Below are positions 15,606 to 24,544 of a DNA stretch of 57,051 nucleotides, one piece after another. Positions within the stretch are counted from its first letter, which is position 1; each line of letters opens with the position of its first letter. The position numbers and the translations under genes were made by a program. The notes below the pieces were generated by a model. That model searched no databases. It had not been told where the DNA came from and saw only the letters and a list, made by a program, of their open reading frames with translations. Source of the stretch: Acidimicrobiales bacterium (lineage in GTDB: Bacteria; Actinomycetota; Acidimicrobiia; Acidimicrobiales; GCA-2861595); assembly GCA_036262515.1 (NCBI GenBank), contig DATAIT010000019.1, positions 1-57,051 of the forward strand, read 5' to 3'.

Positions 15606-16748
15606 GTGCCCAGTTGCGCCCGTCTCCACGCCCGTCGCCGTCCCCGCCGGTTCGTCAAGCTCAGACGGCTCGGCTTCGCCGGCCTGACCGGCCTCGTGGC
15701 CCTGCCCTTGGCGTCCAATGGCCCCGTGCGGGCGGTGGACACCGCCACGGGGCAGGTCCTCACGCTGGGCACCGCCCCCAACCTCGGCGTGGCGGCCGGT
15801 CGACCGGTGACTGCCATGGCCCGGACCGCCACCGGCAAGGGGTACTGGCTGGCGGCGTCCGACGGCGGCGTCTACGCCTTCGGCGACGCCCCGTTCCTCG
15901 GGACCGCTCCTGGCGCCCTGCGCCAACCCATCGTCGACATGGCGGCCTCGAAATCCGGCCTCGGCTACTGGCTCGCAGGCCAGGACGGAGGGATCTTCGC
16001 GTTCGGCGACGCCTCGTACGCCGGCTCGCTGGGCGATCTGCGGCTGAACGCCTCGATCGTCGGCGTGGCGCCCACGGCGTCCGGCAAGGGGTACTGGCTC
16101 GCCGCCCAGGACGGCGGCGTCTTCGCCTTCGGCGACGCCGTGTTCCTCGGCTCGGCCGGTGCGACACCCCTGAACGCCCCCATCGTCGGCATCTCGGCCA
16201 CGCCCTCGGGGAACGGCTACCGGCTGCTGGCCCGTGACGGCGGCGTGTTCGCCTACGGCGACGCCGGGTTCGCGGGCTCGCCGCTGGGCCGGGGTGGACC
16301 CTTCGTCGACCTGACCACGTCGGTGGACGGCGCCGGCTACTGGGTGGCGGCCAACGACGGTTCGGTCAGCAGCTTCGGGTCGGCGGCGGCGCCCGCCAAC
16401 GCCCTGCCGACGGCCAGCAACGCACCGGTGACGGCCATGGAGGCCACACCCTCGGGCGACGGTGTGTGGATGGCCACCGGCGGCGAGGCCATCGGCGACT
16501 TCGGCGTCACGTGCTACGCCCTGCAGGGCACGACCTCGAGCGGAGCCCCGGTGTCGAAGGACATAGTCGCCGTCGACCCCCGCTCGATCCCCCTCGGCAG
16601 CGAGATCTTCGTCGGCGGCCTGGGCGTGAAGCGGGCGCTCGACACCGGCGGCGCCATCAAGGGTCGCCGGCTCGACATCTGGAACCCGTCGAGCGCCTTC
16701 TGCCGCGAGTTCGGCCTGCGCCGCCTCACCGCCTACCTCGTCGAGTAG
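15606..16748 (+). CDS. secreted protein with DGGVFAFGDA repeats and a C-terminal 3D domain
   Basis: A 380-residue exported protein. A basic N-terminus and the hydrophobic stretch LGFAGLTGLVALPLAS (about residues 22-38) form the signal peptide. Residues about 65-300 contain six copies of a roughly 42-residue repeat of the form GKGYWLAASDGGVYAFGDAPFLG, likely a beta-propeller. The C-terminus (about 305-380) is a 3D domain: AVDPRSIPLGSEIFVGG, DTGGAIKGRRLDIW and the closing strand. 3D domains occur in lytic transglycosylases and resuscitation-promoting factors. The three Asp residues (VDP, DTGG, LDIW) are present, so a peptidoglycan-cutting role is plausible. GTG 15606 was chosen because AGGA lies 8 nt upstream and the signal peptide follows. 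The same repeat recurs in the surface protein at 30071. Confidence 0.85.
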   Translation: MPSCARLHARRRPRRFVKLRRLGFAGLTGLVALPLASNGPVRAVDTATGQVLTLGTAPNLGVAAGRPVTAMARTATGKGYWLAASDGGVYAFGDAPFLGTAPGALRQPIVDMAASKSGLGYWLAGQDGGIFAFGDASYAGSLGDLRLNASIVGVAPTASGKGYWLAAQDGGVFAFGDAVFLGSAGATPLNAPIVGISATPSGNGYRLLARDGGVFAYGDAGFAGSPLGRGGPFVDLTTSVDGAGYWVAANDGSVSSFGSAAAPANALPTASNAPVTAMEATPSGDGVWMATGGEAIGDFGVTCYALQGTTSSGAPVSKDIVAVDPRSIPLGSEIFVGGLGVKRALDTGGAIKGRRLDIWNPSSAFCREFGLRRLTAYLVE

Positions 16749-16766
16749 CGGCGGAGGCGGCTCGGC

Positions 16767-18320
16767 CTACGGCGTCACCTCGTCGATCGGCGCACGGGCC
16801 TCGCTGCGGGCCCGCACCCGCACGACCTTGTTGGTGGCGTTGAGGAACGCACGTGCGGACGCCTCCACCACGTCGGTGGAGACGCCGCGCCCGGAGACCT
16901 TCACCCCGTCGGCGTCGAGCTGCACGATGACGTCCCCGAGGGCGTCGACGCCGCCGGTGACCGAGGAGACGTTGAAGTCCGTGAGCCGTGCGTCGATGCC
17001 GGTGGCCGCCTTGATGGCCTGACAGGCGGCGTCGATCATGCCGTCGCCGTCGGCGGTGGCCTCGGTCTTCTCGCCGTCGCGCATGAGCACGACGCGGGCC
17101 CGCGGCACACCGACGGTGCCGCCGGTCACCTCCAGCGACTCGAGCGTGAACGCCGGCTGGGCACCCACGCCGCCGATCTCCTCGGCCACGATGGCCTCGA
17201 GGTCGGCCTCGGTGAGCTGGACCTTGCGGTCGGCCAGCTCCTTGAAACGGGTGAAGGCGGCGTTGAGCGCGTCGCCCTGGACGTGCAGGCCCATCTTCTC
17301 CAGCGTGTCACTGAAGGCATGGCGACCGGAGTGCTTCCCCAGCACGATCTGGCTGCCCTGCTGCCCCACCGAGGACGCGTCGATGATCTCGTACGTGCTG
17401 GCGTTGGCGAGGACGCCGTGCTGGTGGATGCCCGATTCGTGCACGAAGGCGTTGCGACCGACAACCGCCTTGTTGAACTGGACGGGATAGCCGGTGAGAC
17501 GGCTCACGAGGCGGCTGGTGCGGGCCAGCTCCTCGGTGCGCACGCCGACCTCGATGCCGGGGAACTGGTCGGCGCGGATGCGCACGGCCATGACGACCTC
17601 CTCGAGGGCGGCGTTGCCGGCCCGTTCGCCCAGTCCGTTCACGCACACCTCGACCTGACGGGCCCCGGCCTGGACACCGGCGAGCGAGTTGGCGGTGGCC
17701 AGCCCGAGGTCGTTGTGGCAGTGGGTCGACGTGACGTAGTCCCCCGTGATGTTGCGGCGCACGTACTGGATCAGTGCGCCGAAGTCCCACGGGATGCCGT
17801 AGCCGACGGTGTCGGGGATGTTCAGCGTCGTGGCGCCGGCGTCGACGGCCGCCTGCAGGACCTCCATCATGAAGTCGAGGGGCGTGCGGGTGGCGTCCTG
17901 GGGACTGAACTCGACGTCGTCGGTGTGCTCGCGCGCCCGGGCGACACCCGACCTCGTCTCGGCCAGCACCTGGGCGGGCGTCATCTTCAGCATGTGCTCC
18001 ATGTGATTGGGGCTGGTCGAGATGAACACGTGGATGCGGGCGCGCTCGGCGTGGCGCACGGCGTCCCAGCACCGGTCGACGTCGGCCCGGTGGGTACGCG
18101 AGAGCCCGGCGATGACCGGGCCCTGCACCGTCTTGGCGATGGTCTCCACCGCCTCGAAGTCGCCCTGGCTGGCGACCGGGAAGCCGGCCTCGATGTAGTC
18201 CACGCCCAGCCGGGCAAGCTGCTCGGCGATCTCCAGCTTCTCGGCCACGTCGAGCGAGATGCCCGGCGACTGCTCGCCGTCGCGCAGCGTGGTGTCGAAG
18301 ATGATCAGTCGCTCGGCCAT
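16767..18320 (-). CDS. leuA: 2-isopropylmalate synthase
   Basis: A 517-residue LeuA that condenses acetyl-CoA with 2-oxoisovalerate, the committed step to leucine. The TIM barrel begins FDTTLRDGEQSPG (about 7-19); STHCHNDLGLATANSLAG supplies the metal-binding His residues. Residues from about 385 form the LeuA allosteric domain where leucine binds. The length fits the bacterial 510-520-residue type. ATG 18318-18320 has AAAGGAAC about 8 nt upstream and gives the normal start MAERL; an in-frame ATG further up would include the attenuator. It is monocistronic, behind a leader-peptide attenuator rich in Leu codons, and so under two layers of leucine control. Confidence 0.96.
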   Translation of the reverse strand: MAERLIIFDTTLRDGEQSPGISLDVAEKLEIAEQLARLGVDYIEAGFPVASQGDFEAVETIAKTVQGPVIAGLSRTHRADVDRCWDAVRHAERARIHVFISTSPNHMEHMLKMTPAQVLAETRSGVARAREHTDDVEFSPQDATRTPLDFMMEVLQAAVDAGATTLNIPDTVGYGIPWDFGALIQYVRRNITGDYVTSTHCHNDLGLATANSLAGVQAGARQVEVCVNGLGERAGNAALEEVVMAVRIRADQFPGIEVGVRTEELARTSRLVSRLTGYPVQFNKAVVGRNAFVHESGIHQHGVLANASTYEIIDASSVGQQGSQIVLGKHSGRHAFSDTLEKMGLHVQGDALNAAFTRFKELADRKVQLTEADLEAIVAEEIGGVGAQPAFTLESLEVTGGTVGVPRARVVLMRDGEKTEATADGDGMIDAACQAIKAATGIDARLTDFNVSSVTGGVDALGDVIVQLDADGVKVSGRGVSTDVVEASARAFLNATNKVVRVRARSEARAPIDEVTP

Positions 18321-18360
18321 CGGTGTTCCTTTCGGATTCGGTGAAGGAAACGCGGGAAAC

Positions 18361-18420
18361 AAAAAACCTCCTGGCCCGAAGGCGCAGGAGGCGAAGCGAG
18401 CCCCGGGAAGGGAGCTCGCT
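18361..18420 (-). promoter_or_regulatory. leuA attenuator
   Basis: Hairpin one (18395-18420) pairs AGCGAGC with GCTCGCT directly after the leader stop. Hairpin two (18367-18391) pairs CCTCCTG with CAGGAGG and is followed by six U residues (18361-18366), an intrinsic terminator. It lies about 41 nt before the leuA start. The layout matches leader-peptide attenuation of leuA known in actinobacteria. Confidence 0.8.
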
Positions 18421-18459
18421 CTACGTAAGCAGGAGGGTGGTGCGGACGAAGGCGTGCAT
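18421..18459 (-). CDS. leuA leader peptide (MHAFVRTTLLLT)
   Basis: A 12-codon frame from ATG 18457-18459 to TAG 18421-18423. Three consecutive Leu codons (CTC CTG CTT) come just before the last Thr and the stop, the expected sensor of charged leucyl-tRNA. The stop abuts the first attenuator hairpin. GAGGAGACC lies farther upstream than usual (about 27 nt), so initiation may be weak or use another signal. Confidence 0.75.
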   Translation of the reverse strand: MHAFVRTTLLLT

Positions 18460-18498
18460 GAACGCCCATGGTGGCAAAACTCGGTCTCCTCGTCAAGC

Positions 18499-18504
18499 TA
18501 CGGT
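18499..18504 (+). promoter_or_regulatory. -10 box, leaderless gene at 18512
   Basis: TACGGT ends 7 nt before ATG 18512; no Shine-Dalgarno is present. The region between this gene and the leuA leader is a compact divergent promoter region. Confidence 0.5.
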
Positions 18505-18511
18505 TGCTCCC

Positions 18512-19774
18512 ATGGTGCGCAGATCGTTCCGGCTCGGGCTGCGCCTCGGTCTGCTGGCCGGCGTGCTGGTCGCGGTGGTGAAGGTCATGCAGTCGCGGCG
18601 GTCCACGCGCGAGGGGGCGACGTGGCCGCCCGTGCAGCCGGAACCCTTCTCCGTGGAGCCTCCGGCGCCCACCGTCACCGAGCGCATGCGCGACGAGGGC
18701 GACGCCGTCCGCCCGATCGTCCCGCCGACACCGAGTCCTCCCCCTCCCGCGCCCGGGTCCCCCTCCTCGTCCTCCGAACCGACGCCGGCGTCATCGCCCA
18801 CTCCCGGGCCGGGGCCGTCGTCGACAGCGGATGCGGCGGCGCCGTCGACTGCCGGGTCGACGCCTTCCGCGCCGTCCGCTCGACCGTCCGCGCCCCCTGC
18901 CCCCGACCAGCCCGGGCCGGGGCCGTCGCCCACTACCGCGCCGGGGCGGTCGTCGACAGCGGGTGCGGGGGCGGCCGCGCCTTCGGCGACGCCCGGGCCG
19001 TCCACACCGTCCGCTCGACTGTTCGCGCCGCCTGCCGCCGACCAGCCCGGCCCGCCTCATTCGGCTGCGCCGTCCGCGGCGACCCCACCGGCGCCCCGAC
19101 CGGCTGCGGCAACGCCGCCCGCCGCGCCACCCGCGCCACCGGCGCCGCCCGCGAGGCCCGCCGTTCCACCCGCGCCGCCCGCCTCACCCGCTCCACCTTC
19201 GCCTCGGACCGACCCCGCCGCCGCTCGGCCGGCGTCCGCGTCACCAGCTTCGGAGCGGGAGAGGCCGGCGGCCGAACCGGTGCAAGGGGTCCCCCCGATG
19301 ACGCCGGCTCCGGAAGGGGGCGGAGCGGGCTCGGCAGCGTTGTCTGGGCCGGAGCCATCCGCAGCACCGGTCGCGGCCGCCGGTCCGGTCGCCCGGAAGG
19401 CCACGACACCGGCCGCCAGCGCAACGGCCAAGCAGGCGCCCGCCAAGAAGGCGGCGGCCGACAAGGTGCCCGCCAAGAAGGCGGCGTCCAGGAAGGCGGC
19501 GGCTCGCGAGGCACCGAGCCCGCCCGCCGCACCGGGCACCGCCTCGCCGGCCGCGTCGCCGCCGGCGAAGACGCGGGTCCGCAAGGCTCGCCGTCGCCCG
19601 TGGGTCGAGGCGCTGGGAATGGAAACGCCCACGTCCCACCCGGTCAAGGCGAAGCTGTCCAGCATGCTGTACCACCTGCCCGGCATGGCATTCTACGAGC
19701 GCACCCGCCCCGACCGCTGCTACGTCGACGCGGCGGCAGCCGAGGCCGACGGGTTCACCCGAGCCAAGCGCTGA
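18512..19774 (+). CDS. Pro/Ala-rich membrane-anchored protein with C-terminal sunset-like motif
   Basis: A 420-residue protein. Residues about 6-24 (LGLRLGLLAGVLVAVVKVM) are a single membrane anchor. Residues about 40-300 are a disordered Pro-Ala-Ser-Thr region. Residues about 305-370 have lysine-rich AKKAA-type repeats like those of histone H1-like proteins. The C-terminal 45 residues (HPVKAKLSSMLYHLPGMAFYERT, then ADGF) resemble the short sunset domain seen at the C-terminus of many actinobacterial proteins. A role in envelope or nucleoid attachment is only a guess. ATG 18512 follows TACGGT by 7 nt, so it is probably leaderless. The low-complexity part is open in several frames, but this frame is the one with a membrane anchor and a recognisable end. 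Confidence 0.75.
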   Translation: MVRRSFRLGLRLGLLAGVLVAVVKVMQSRRSTREGATWPPVQPEPFSVEPPAPTVTERMRDEGDAVRPIVPPTPSPPPPAPGSPSSSSEPTPASSPTPGPGPSSTADAAAPSTAGSTPSAPSARPSAPPAPDQPGPGPSPTTAPGRSSTAGAGAAAPSATPGPSTPSARLFAPPAADQPGPPHSAAPSAATPPAPRPAAATPPAAPPAPPAPPARPAVPPAPPASPAPPSPRTDPAAARPASASPASERERPAAEPVQGVPPMTPAPEGGGAGSAALSGPEPSAAPVAAAGPVARKATTPAASATAKQAPAKKAAADKVPAKKAASRKAAAREAPSPPAAPGTASPAASPPAKTRVRKARRRPWVEALGMETPTSHPVKAKLSSMLYHLPGMAFYERTRPDRCYVDAAAAEADGFTRAKR

Positions 19775-19806
19775 CGCCCGTCGTCGCAGCGGCTCGCGCC
19801 TTCCCC

Positions 19807-21378
19807 TCAGAGGGTGACCGACCGGACGTCGAGGATGCCGGGGGCCGCCCGTAGCTCGTCGATCCCGTCGGCGGGGAGCGGGGTGTCGATGCCGAGCACC
19901 ATCAGCGCGGTGTCGCCCGCCGGCGAGCGGCCGAGCGTCATGTTGCCCACGTTGACGCCGGCGGCGGCGACCACGGCCGTCACCAGCGCCAGCATGCCGA
20001 CCCGGTCGTCGTTGCGGACCACCAGCATGTGCCGTCCGGGCGGGAGGTCGACGGCGTGGTCGTCCACCATCACGATCCGCGGCTCGCCCCGCAGCCCCGT
20101 CAGGGTGCCCGCCACCGAGTGCTCTCCACCCCGCAGGGTGACGAGGTTCACGTGGTTCTGGGCTGCGGACGTCTTCGACTCCCGCCACGTGAGACCGCGC
20201 TCGGCCGCCAACTGCGGCGCGTTCACGTACGACACCGGGTCGAGGTTGGAGCCGGCCGAGAGCAGGCCCTTCAGCACCGACAGGGTCAGGAGGGACGTGT
20301 CGTAGTCGGCCAGCGCACCCTGGTACTCGACGTCGAGTTGCGGCGGCGTCCCCTCGTTGAGGGACCCGAACATCGCCCCCAGGCGCTCGGCCAGGGGCAG
20401 GTAGGGACGAACCGACTCCGACGCCTCGGCTGCGCTCACGTTCACGGCGAAGGGGACGAACTCGCCGGCCAGCGCCAGAAGCACCTGCTCGGCGATCGTC
20501 ACACCGGCCTTGTCCTGGGCCTCCGCCGTGCTTGCCCCGAGGTGCGGCGTCACCGTGACGTGCTCCAATTCGAACAGTGGCGACTCGGTGGTCGGCTCGG
20601 TGGCGAACACGTCGAGCCCTGCGCTGGCGACCGTGCCCGAGGCGATGGCGTCGGCCAGGGCGGCCTCGTCGACGATCCCGCCGCGCGCGGTGTTCACCAG
20701 GCGGAGGCCGGGCTTCGCCTTGGCCAGGAGGTCGGCGCCCACCATGCCGACGGTCTCCGGCGTCTTCGACACGTGGATGGTGAGGAAGTCCGCCTGCGAG
20801 ACGAGCTCCTCGAGGGATCCCGTGAGCCCGATGCCGAGCTGGCGGGCCCGGTCCTGCGACACGAACGGGTCGTAGGCGATGAGTCGCATACCGAAGGCGA
20901 GCGCCCGTTGGGCCACGAGGGTGCCGATGCGACCGAGGCCGATGACCCCGAGCGTCTTGCCGTACAGCTCGACACCCTCCCAGCGGCTGCGTTCCCACCG
21001 GCCCTGCTTGAGGGCGGCGCTGGCCTGGGGGATGTTGCGCGCCTGCGCCAGGAGCAGGGCCATGGTGTGCTCCGCCGCCGACAGCACGTTGGACTGCGGG
21101 GCGTTGACCACCATCACGCCGCGCCGCGTGGCCGCCAGCACGTCGACGTTGTCGAGCCCGATGCCCGCCCGCCCGACGACCACCAGATCGGAGCCGGCGT
21201 CGAGCACGTCGGCCGTGACCTGCGTGGCCGAGCGGATGACGAGCGCAGCGGCGCCAGGGACGGCCTGCACCAGCCCGGCCGGATCGAGGTCGAGCCGTTC
21301 GTCGACCTGGTGGCCCGCGTCGGCCATCATGTCGAGCCCGCGCTGGGCGAGTTGCTCGGTGATGAGGATGCGCGCCAT
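19807..21378 (-). CDS. serA: D-3-phosphoglycerate dehydrogenase
   Basis: A 523-residue long-form SerA, first enzyme of serine synthesis (3-phosphoglycerate to 3-phosphohydroxypyruvate). GVIGLGRIG (144-152) is the NAD-binding loop; VNTARGGIVDEAAL and TPHLGASTAEAQ contain the catalytic Arg and His. Residues about 320-450 form the intervening (ASB) domain and the last 75 residues the ACT domain, typical of the serine-inhibited actinobacterial enzyme. ATG 21376-21378 overlaps the TGA of the DUF3105 gene as TGATG. It is the last gene of the aspC-DUF3105-serA operon; serC is transcribed away from the other end. Confidence 0.96.
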   Translation of the reverse strand: MARILITEQLAQRGLDMMADAGHQVDERLDLDPAGLVQAVPGAAALVIRSATQVTADVLDAGSDLVVVGRAGIGLDNVDVLAATRRGVMVVNAPQSNVLSAAEHTMALLLAQARNIPQASAALKQGRWERSRWEGVELYGKTLGVIGLGRIGTLVAQRALAFGMRLIAYDPFVSQDRARQLGIGLTGSLEELVSQADFLTIHVSKTPETVGMVGADLLAKAKPGLRLVNTARGGIVDEAALADAIASGTVASAGLDVFATEPTTESPLFELEHVTVTPHLGASTAEAQDKAGVTIAEQVLLALAGEFVPFAVNVSAAEASESVRPYLPLAERLGAMFGSLNEGTPPQLDVEYQGALADYDTSLLTLSVLKGLLSAGSNLDPVSYVNAPQLAAERGLTWRESKTSAAQNHVNLVTLRGGEHSVAGTLTGLRGEPRIVMVDDHAVDLPPGRHMLVVRNDDRVGMLALVTAVVAAAGVNVGNMTLGRSPAGDTALMVLGIDTPLPADGIDELRAAPGILDVRSVTL

Positions 21379-22142
21379 CAGGTGTGGGGAACCTTCTCCG
21401 GTCCTTTGTTGCGGTACAGGCGGACGAACTCGGTGAGCTGCGCCGGCTCGACGTCGGTGCACAGTAGGCGCCGCCCCCAGGCCGTGGCCGCAACCTTGCC
21501 GCCGAGCGAGGCGCGGGGCACGACGAGCACGTCGTCGGGATAGCGGTCGAACGGCTTGCGGACAGCGGCCAGCTCCTGCTCGCCGAGGTCGGGCCGGTAC
21601 CACACGGTGACGTACCCGTGCTCCAGGGCGTGGACAATCCTGAAATCGGTGGGCACGTCATCGCCGCCGCTGTAATCCCCTGACACCGCCGCTTCCGGCG
21701 TGTGATTGCCGCCGGCCGGAGGGTCCACCTCGTAGGAGGCCGGAGGCACGTGCTTCTGCCCGGTGGACGACGTCTTGTCGGCCTTCGTGTCGTAGGTGCA
21801 CGAGCCGGCCGTGAGCCGTTTCGTGGCCGCCTCCTCGTGCTTGGTGTTCACCACCACGATTGCGCCCACGACCAGGACGACCAGCGCGATCGCGCCGGCG
21901 ATGGCGGCCCTGGTGATCGCCGCCTTGCGCCTGCGGGCCCGCTGCGCTGCCTCCAGCCGCTCCGCCCGCGTGAGCTTCGGCCCCCCTGCCGCCGGCGGCG
22001 GCGTGCCGGGAGGCGCCGGCGTTCCCGCAGAGCTCGCCGGGGATCCGGCTCCCGCCCGGGCGGCCGCCCCGGGTGGGCGCTTGGCGGGCGGGCGCTTCTT
22101 GCCCTTCGACCTGGACGCCTTCGCGCCTTTCCCGCCCGCCAC
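21378..22142 (-). CDS. DUF3105-type membrane protein
   Basis: A 254-residue single-pass protein. Residues 1 to about 75 are basic and Pro/Ala-rich, and residues about 80-103 (AITRAAIAGAIALVVLVVGAIV) are the membrane anchor. The outside domain has the DUF3105 pattern PPASYEVDPPAGGNHTP and HALEHGYVTVWYRPDL, including the conserved His residues, then VPRASLGG and VAATAWGRRLLC. Its function is unknown; homologues are common in actinobacteria and cyanobacteria. Start GTG 22140-22142 lies 5 nt after the aspC stop with GAGGA just upstream; the TGA overlaps the serA start. The close coupling with serine and aspartate genes is probably only operon packing. Confidence 0.82.
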   Translation of the reverse strand: MAGGKGAKASRSKGKKRPPAKRPPGAAARAGAGSPASSAGTPAPPGTPPPAAGGPKLTRAERLEAAQRARRRKAAITRAAIAGAIALVVLVVGAIVVVNTKHEEAATKRLTAGSCTYDTKADKTSSTGQKHVPPASYEVDPPAGGNHTPEAAVSGDYSGGDDVPTDFRIVHALEHGYVTVWYRPDLGEQELAAVRKPFDRYPDDVLVVPRASLGGKVAATAWGRRLLCTDVEPAQLTEFVRLYRNKGPEKVPHT

Positions 22143-22147
22143 CGTCC

Positions 22148-23341
22148 TCAGCCGGCCAGAAGCTTGGCGATGCGGGTGACGCCCTCGGCGAGGTCGTCGT
22201 CGCCAAGGGCGTAGGACAACCGCATGTAGCCGGGAGCGCCGAACGCCTCGCCCGGAACCAGGGCCACCTTGGCCTCGTCGAGGATGACCTCGGCCAGCTC
22301 GAGCGTGGTCTGCGGCGTCCGTGCCCCGATCTCGCGGCCGAGTACCCCGGAGAACGAGGGAAAGGCGTAGAACGCCCCCTCGGGCTCGGCGCACTCGATC
22401 CCGGGGATGTCCCGGAGCATCTCCAGCATCCGGCGGCGGCGGCGGTCGTAGGTGGCGCGCATCTCGTGCACGGCGGAGAGGTCGCCGGTGACGGCAGCCA
22501 GCGCGGCCCGCTGGGACACGTTGGCGACGTTCGACGTGGCGTGGGACTGGAGGTTGGCGGCGGCCGAGATGACGTCGGCGGGCCCGACCATCCACCCCAC
22601 GCGCCAGCCGGTCATCGCGTAGGTCTTCGCCACCCCGTTCACCACGACGCACCGGTCGGCCAGCTCGGGGACGACGACGGGCATCGAGTGGTGCTGCGCA
22701 TCGCCGTACACGAGGTGCTCGTAGATCTCGTCGGTCATGACCCAGAGACCGTGCTCGGCCGCCCAGCGGCCCACCGCCTCGACCTCGGATCGGCGGTACA
22801 CCGCCCCGGTCGGGTTGGAGGGGGACACGAACAGCAGCATCTTCGTGCGCTCGGTGCGGGCCGCCTCGAGCTGGTCGACGGTGGTACGGAAGCCGGTCGT
22901 CTCGTCGGTGGGCACGACCACGCTTGAACCGCCGGCCAGGGCGATGGCCTCCGGGTAGGTGGTCCAGTACGGCGCGGGGAGGAGCACCTCGTCGCCGTCG
23001 TCGAGCAGCGTGGCGCACGTGTTGTACACGGCGTGCTTGCCGCCGTTGGTAACGAGGACCTGGTTGGGCTTCACCTCGAGCCCCGAGTCGCGCCTGGTCT
23101 TGTCGGCGACCGCCTGGCGGAGCTCCGGGAGACCGGCGGCCGGCGTGTACCGGTGGTTCTTCGGGTCGCGGCACGCCTCGGCGGCCGCGTCGACGATGTG
23201 CGCGGGGGTGGGGAAGTCGGGCTCCCCCGCCCCGAAACCGATCACGTCCTCACCGGCCGCCTTGAGGGCCTTCGCCTTGGCGTCGATGGCGAGTGTCGCG
23301 GACTCCGTGACGGCGGCCACGCGTGCGGAGATGCGTCCCAT
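22148..23341 (-). CDS. aspC: pyridoxal phosphate-dependent aminotransferase, aspartate aminotransferase type
   Basis: A 397-residue fold type I aminotransferase of the class Ib (AspC/AatA) group. The PLP lysine is Lys239 in [39 protein letters not shown] and the C-terminal [11 protein letters not shown] (substrate carboxylate Arg) are all present. It probably interconverts aspartate and oxaloacetate, though class Ib enzymes may also use other amino acids, so the symbol is tentative. It begins 17 nt from the divergent serC start, so the two promoters overlap. It heads the aspC-DUF3105-serA operon. Confidence 0.9.
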   Translation of the reverse strand: MGRISARVAAVTESATLAIDAKAKALKAAGEDVIGFGAGEPDFPTPAHIVDAAAEACRDPKNHRYTPAAGLPELRQAVADKTRRDSGLEVKPNQVLVTNGGKHAVYNTCATLLDDGDEVLLPAPYWTTYPEAIALAGGSSVVVPTDETTGFRTTVDQLEAARTERTKMLLFVSPSNPTGAVYRRSEVEAVGRWAAEHGLWVMTDEIYEHLVYGDAQHHSMPVVVPELADRCVVVNGVAKTYAMTGWRVGWMVGPADVISAAANLQSHATSNVANVSQRAALAAVTGDLSAVHEMRATYDRRRRRMLEMLRDIPGIECAEPEGAFYAFPSFSGVLGREIGARTPQTTLELAEVILDEAKVALVPGEAFGAPGYMRLSYALGDDDLAEGVTRIAKLLAG

Positions 23342-23358
23342 GGCGCCATGCTGTCACA

Positions 23359-24495
23359 GTGAGCACCCAGTCCCCAGCCGACATACGCATCCCCACCACG
23401 CTGCTTCCCGCCGACGGGCGGTTCGGCTGCGGCCCCTCCAAGGTGCGCCCCGACGCCGTCTCGGCGCTGGCCGGCGCCGCACCCTCGTACCTGGGCACGA
23501 GCCACCGCCAGGCGGGCGTCCGGTCGGTGGTCGGGCGCCTGCGCGAGGGCATTGCCTCCTTGTTCGACGCCCCCGACGGCTACGAGGTCGTCCTCGGAAA
23601 CGGGGGCGCCACGACGTTCTGGGACGTGGCCACGTTCTGCCTCATCGGCCGACGCAGCCAGCACCTTTCCTTCGGCGAGTTCTCGTCCAAGTTCGCAGCA
23701 GCGGCGGCCGCCGCACCGCACCTCGAGGCGCCCGAGGTCATCTCGTCGCCGGCCGGGACGCACCCGCTCCCCGAGGCCCGAGTCGACATCGACCTCTACG
23801 CGCTGACGCACAACGAGACGTCCACCGGTGTGTCGATGCCGATCGCCAGGCCCGACGGCGCGCCGGGCGGCTCGCTGGTCGCCGTCGACGCCACGTCGGC
23901 GGCGGGCGGCCTGCGCGTCGACGCCACCCAGGTGGATGCCTATTACTTCGCCCCCCAGAAGTGCTTCGCGTCCGACGGCGGGCTGTGGACCGTCCTGCTC
24001 TCCCCCGCGGCCGTGGAACGCGTGGAGGTGCTGGCCCGCGCCGGGCGCTGGGTGCCGGCGTCGCTCGACCTGCGGATCGCCCTCGAGAACTCCCGGCTCG
24101 ATCAGACCTACAACACCCCGGCCCTGGCGACGCTGTTCCTCTTCGCCGAGCAGGTCCAGTGGATGCTCGACAACGGAGGCCTCGAGTGGGCCGCATCCCG
24201 GTGTGACCGCTCCGCGGAGTACCTCTACGGCTGGGCGGAGGCGTCGCCCTACGCGTCGCCGTTCGTGGCCAAGCCGGCGGAGCGCAGCCACGTGGTGGGC
24301 ACCATCGACCTCGACGCCGGCGTCGACGCCACCGCCGTCACCAAAGCCCTCCGCGCCAACGGCATCCTCGACACCGAGCCCTACCGCAAGCTCGGCCGCA
24401 ACCAGCTCCGCGTCGCCATGTTCCCGGCCATCGACCCCGAGGACGTCGCCGCCCTCACCCGGTGCATCGACCACGTCGTCGCTGCCCTCACCTGA
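23359..24495 (+). CDS. serC: phosphoserine aminotransferase
   Basis: A 378-residue actinobacterial-type SerC (class V aminotransferase), second step of serine synthesis. LPADGRFGCGPSKVRPDAV begins the conserved part; HNETSTGVSMP and DATSAAGGLRVD lead to the PLP lysine in YYFAPQKCFASDGGLW. QTYNTPALATLFL contains the conserved NTP substrate block. Start GTG 23359-23361 is chosen because it gives the family N-terminus; an in-frame upstream start at 23323 would run into the divergent aspC gene. No ribosome site is seen. The gene ends 10 nt before palindrome copy 2. Confidence 0.93.
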   Translation: MSTQSPADIRIPTTLLPADGRFGCGPSKVRPDAVSALAGAAPSYLGTSHRQAGVRSVVGRLREGIASLFDAPDGYEVVLGNGGATTFWDVATFCLIGRRSQHLSFGEFSSKFAAAAAAAPHLEAPEVISSPAGTHPLPEARVDIDLYALTHNETSTGVSMPIARPDGAPGGSLVAVDATSAAGGLRVDATQVDAYYFAPQKCFASDGGLWTVLLSPAAVERVEVLARAGRWVPASLDLRIALENSRLDQTYNTPALATLFLFAEQVQWMLDNGGLEWAASRCDRSAEYLYGWAEASPYASPFVAKPAERSHVVGTIDLDAGVDATAVTKALRANGILDTEPYRKLGRNQLRVAMFPAIDPEDVAALTRCIDHVVAALT

Positions 24496-24505
24496 CCCCC
24501 ACTCC

Positions 24506-24544
24506 CGAGGAAATAACTCGCCATTTTGGCGAGCTATTTCCTCG
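24506..24544. repeat. dispersed palindrome, copy 2 (serC / DUF559 gene)
   Basis: Arms CGAGGAAATAACTCGCC and GGCGAGCTATTTCCTCG (16 of 17 paired, one G-U type mismatch) surround loop ATTTT. It lies between the convergent ends of serC and the AbiEi/DUF559 gene and includes the TAG stop of the latter (24534-24536). Confidence 0.85.

Noticed and set aside
18259-19854. A second long plus-strand open frame overlapping the Pro/Ala-rich gene
   Set aside because: GC-rich low-complexity DNA is open in several frames. This one has no start signal or fold and lacks the membrane anchor and sunset-like end.
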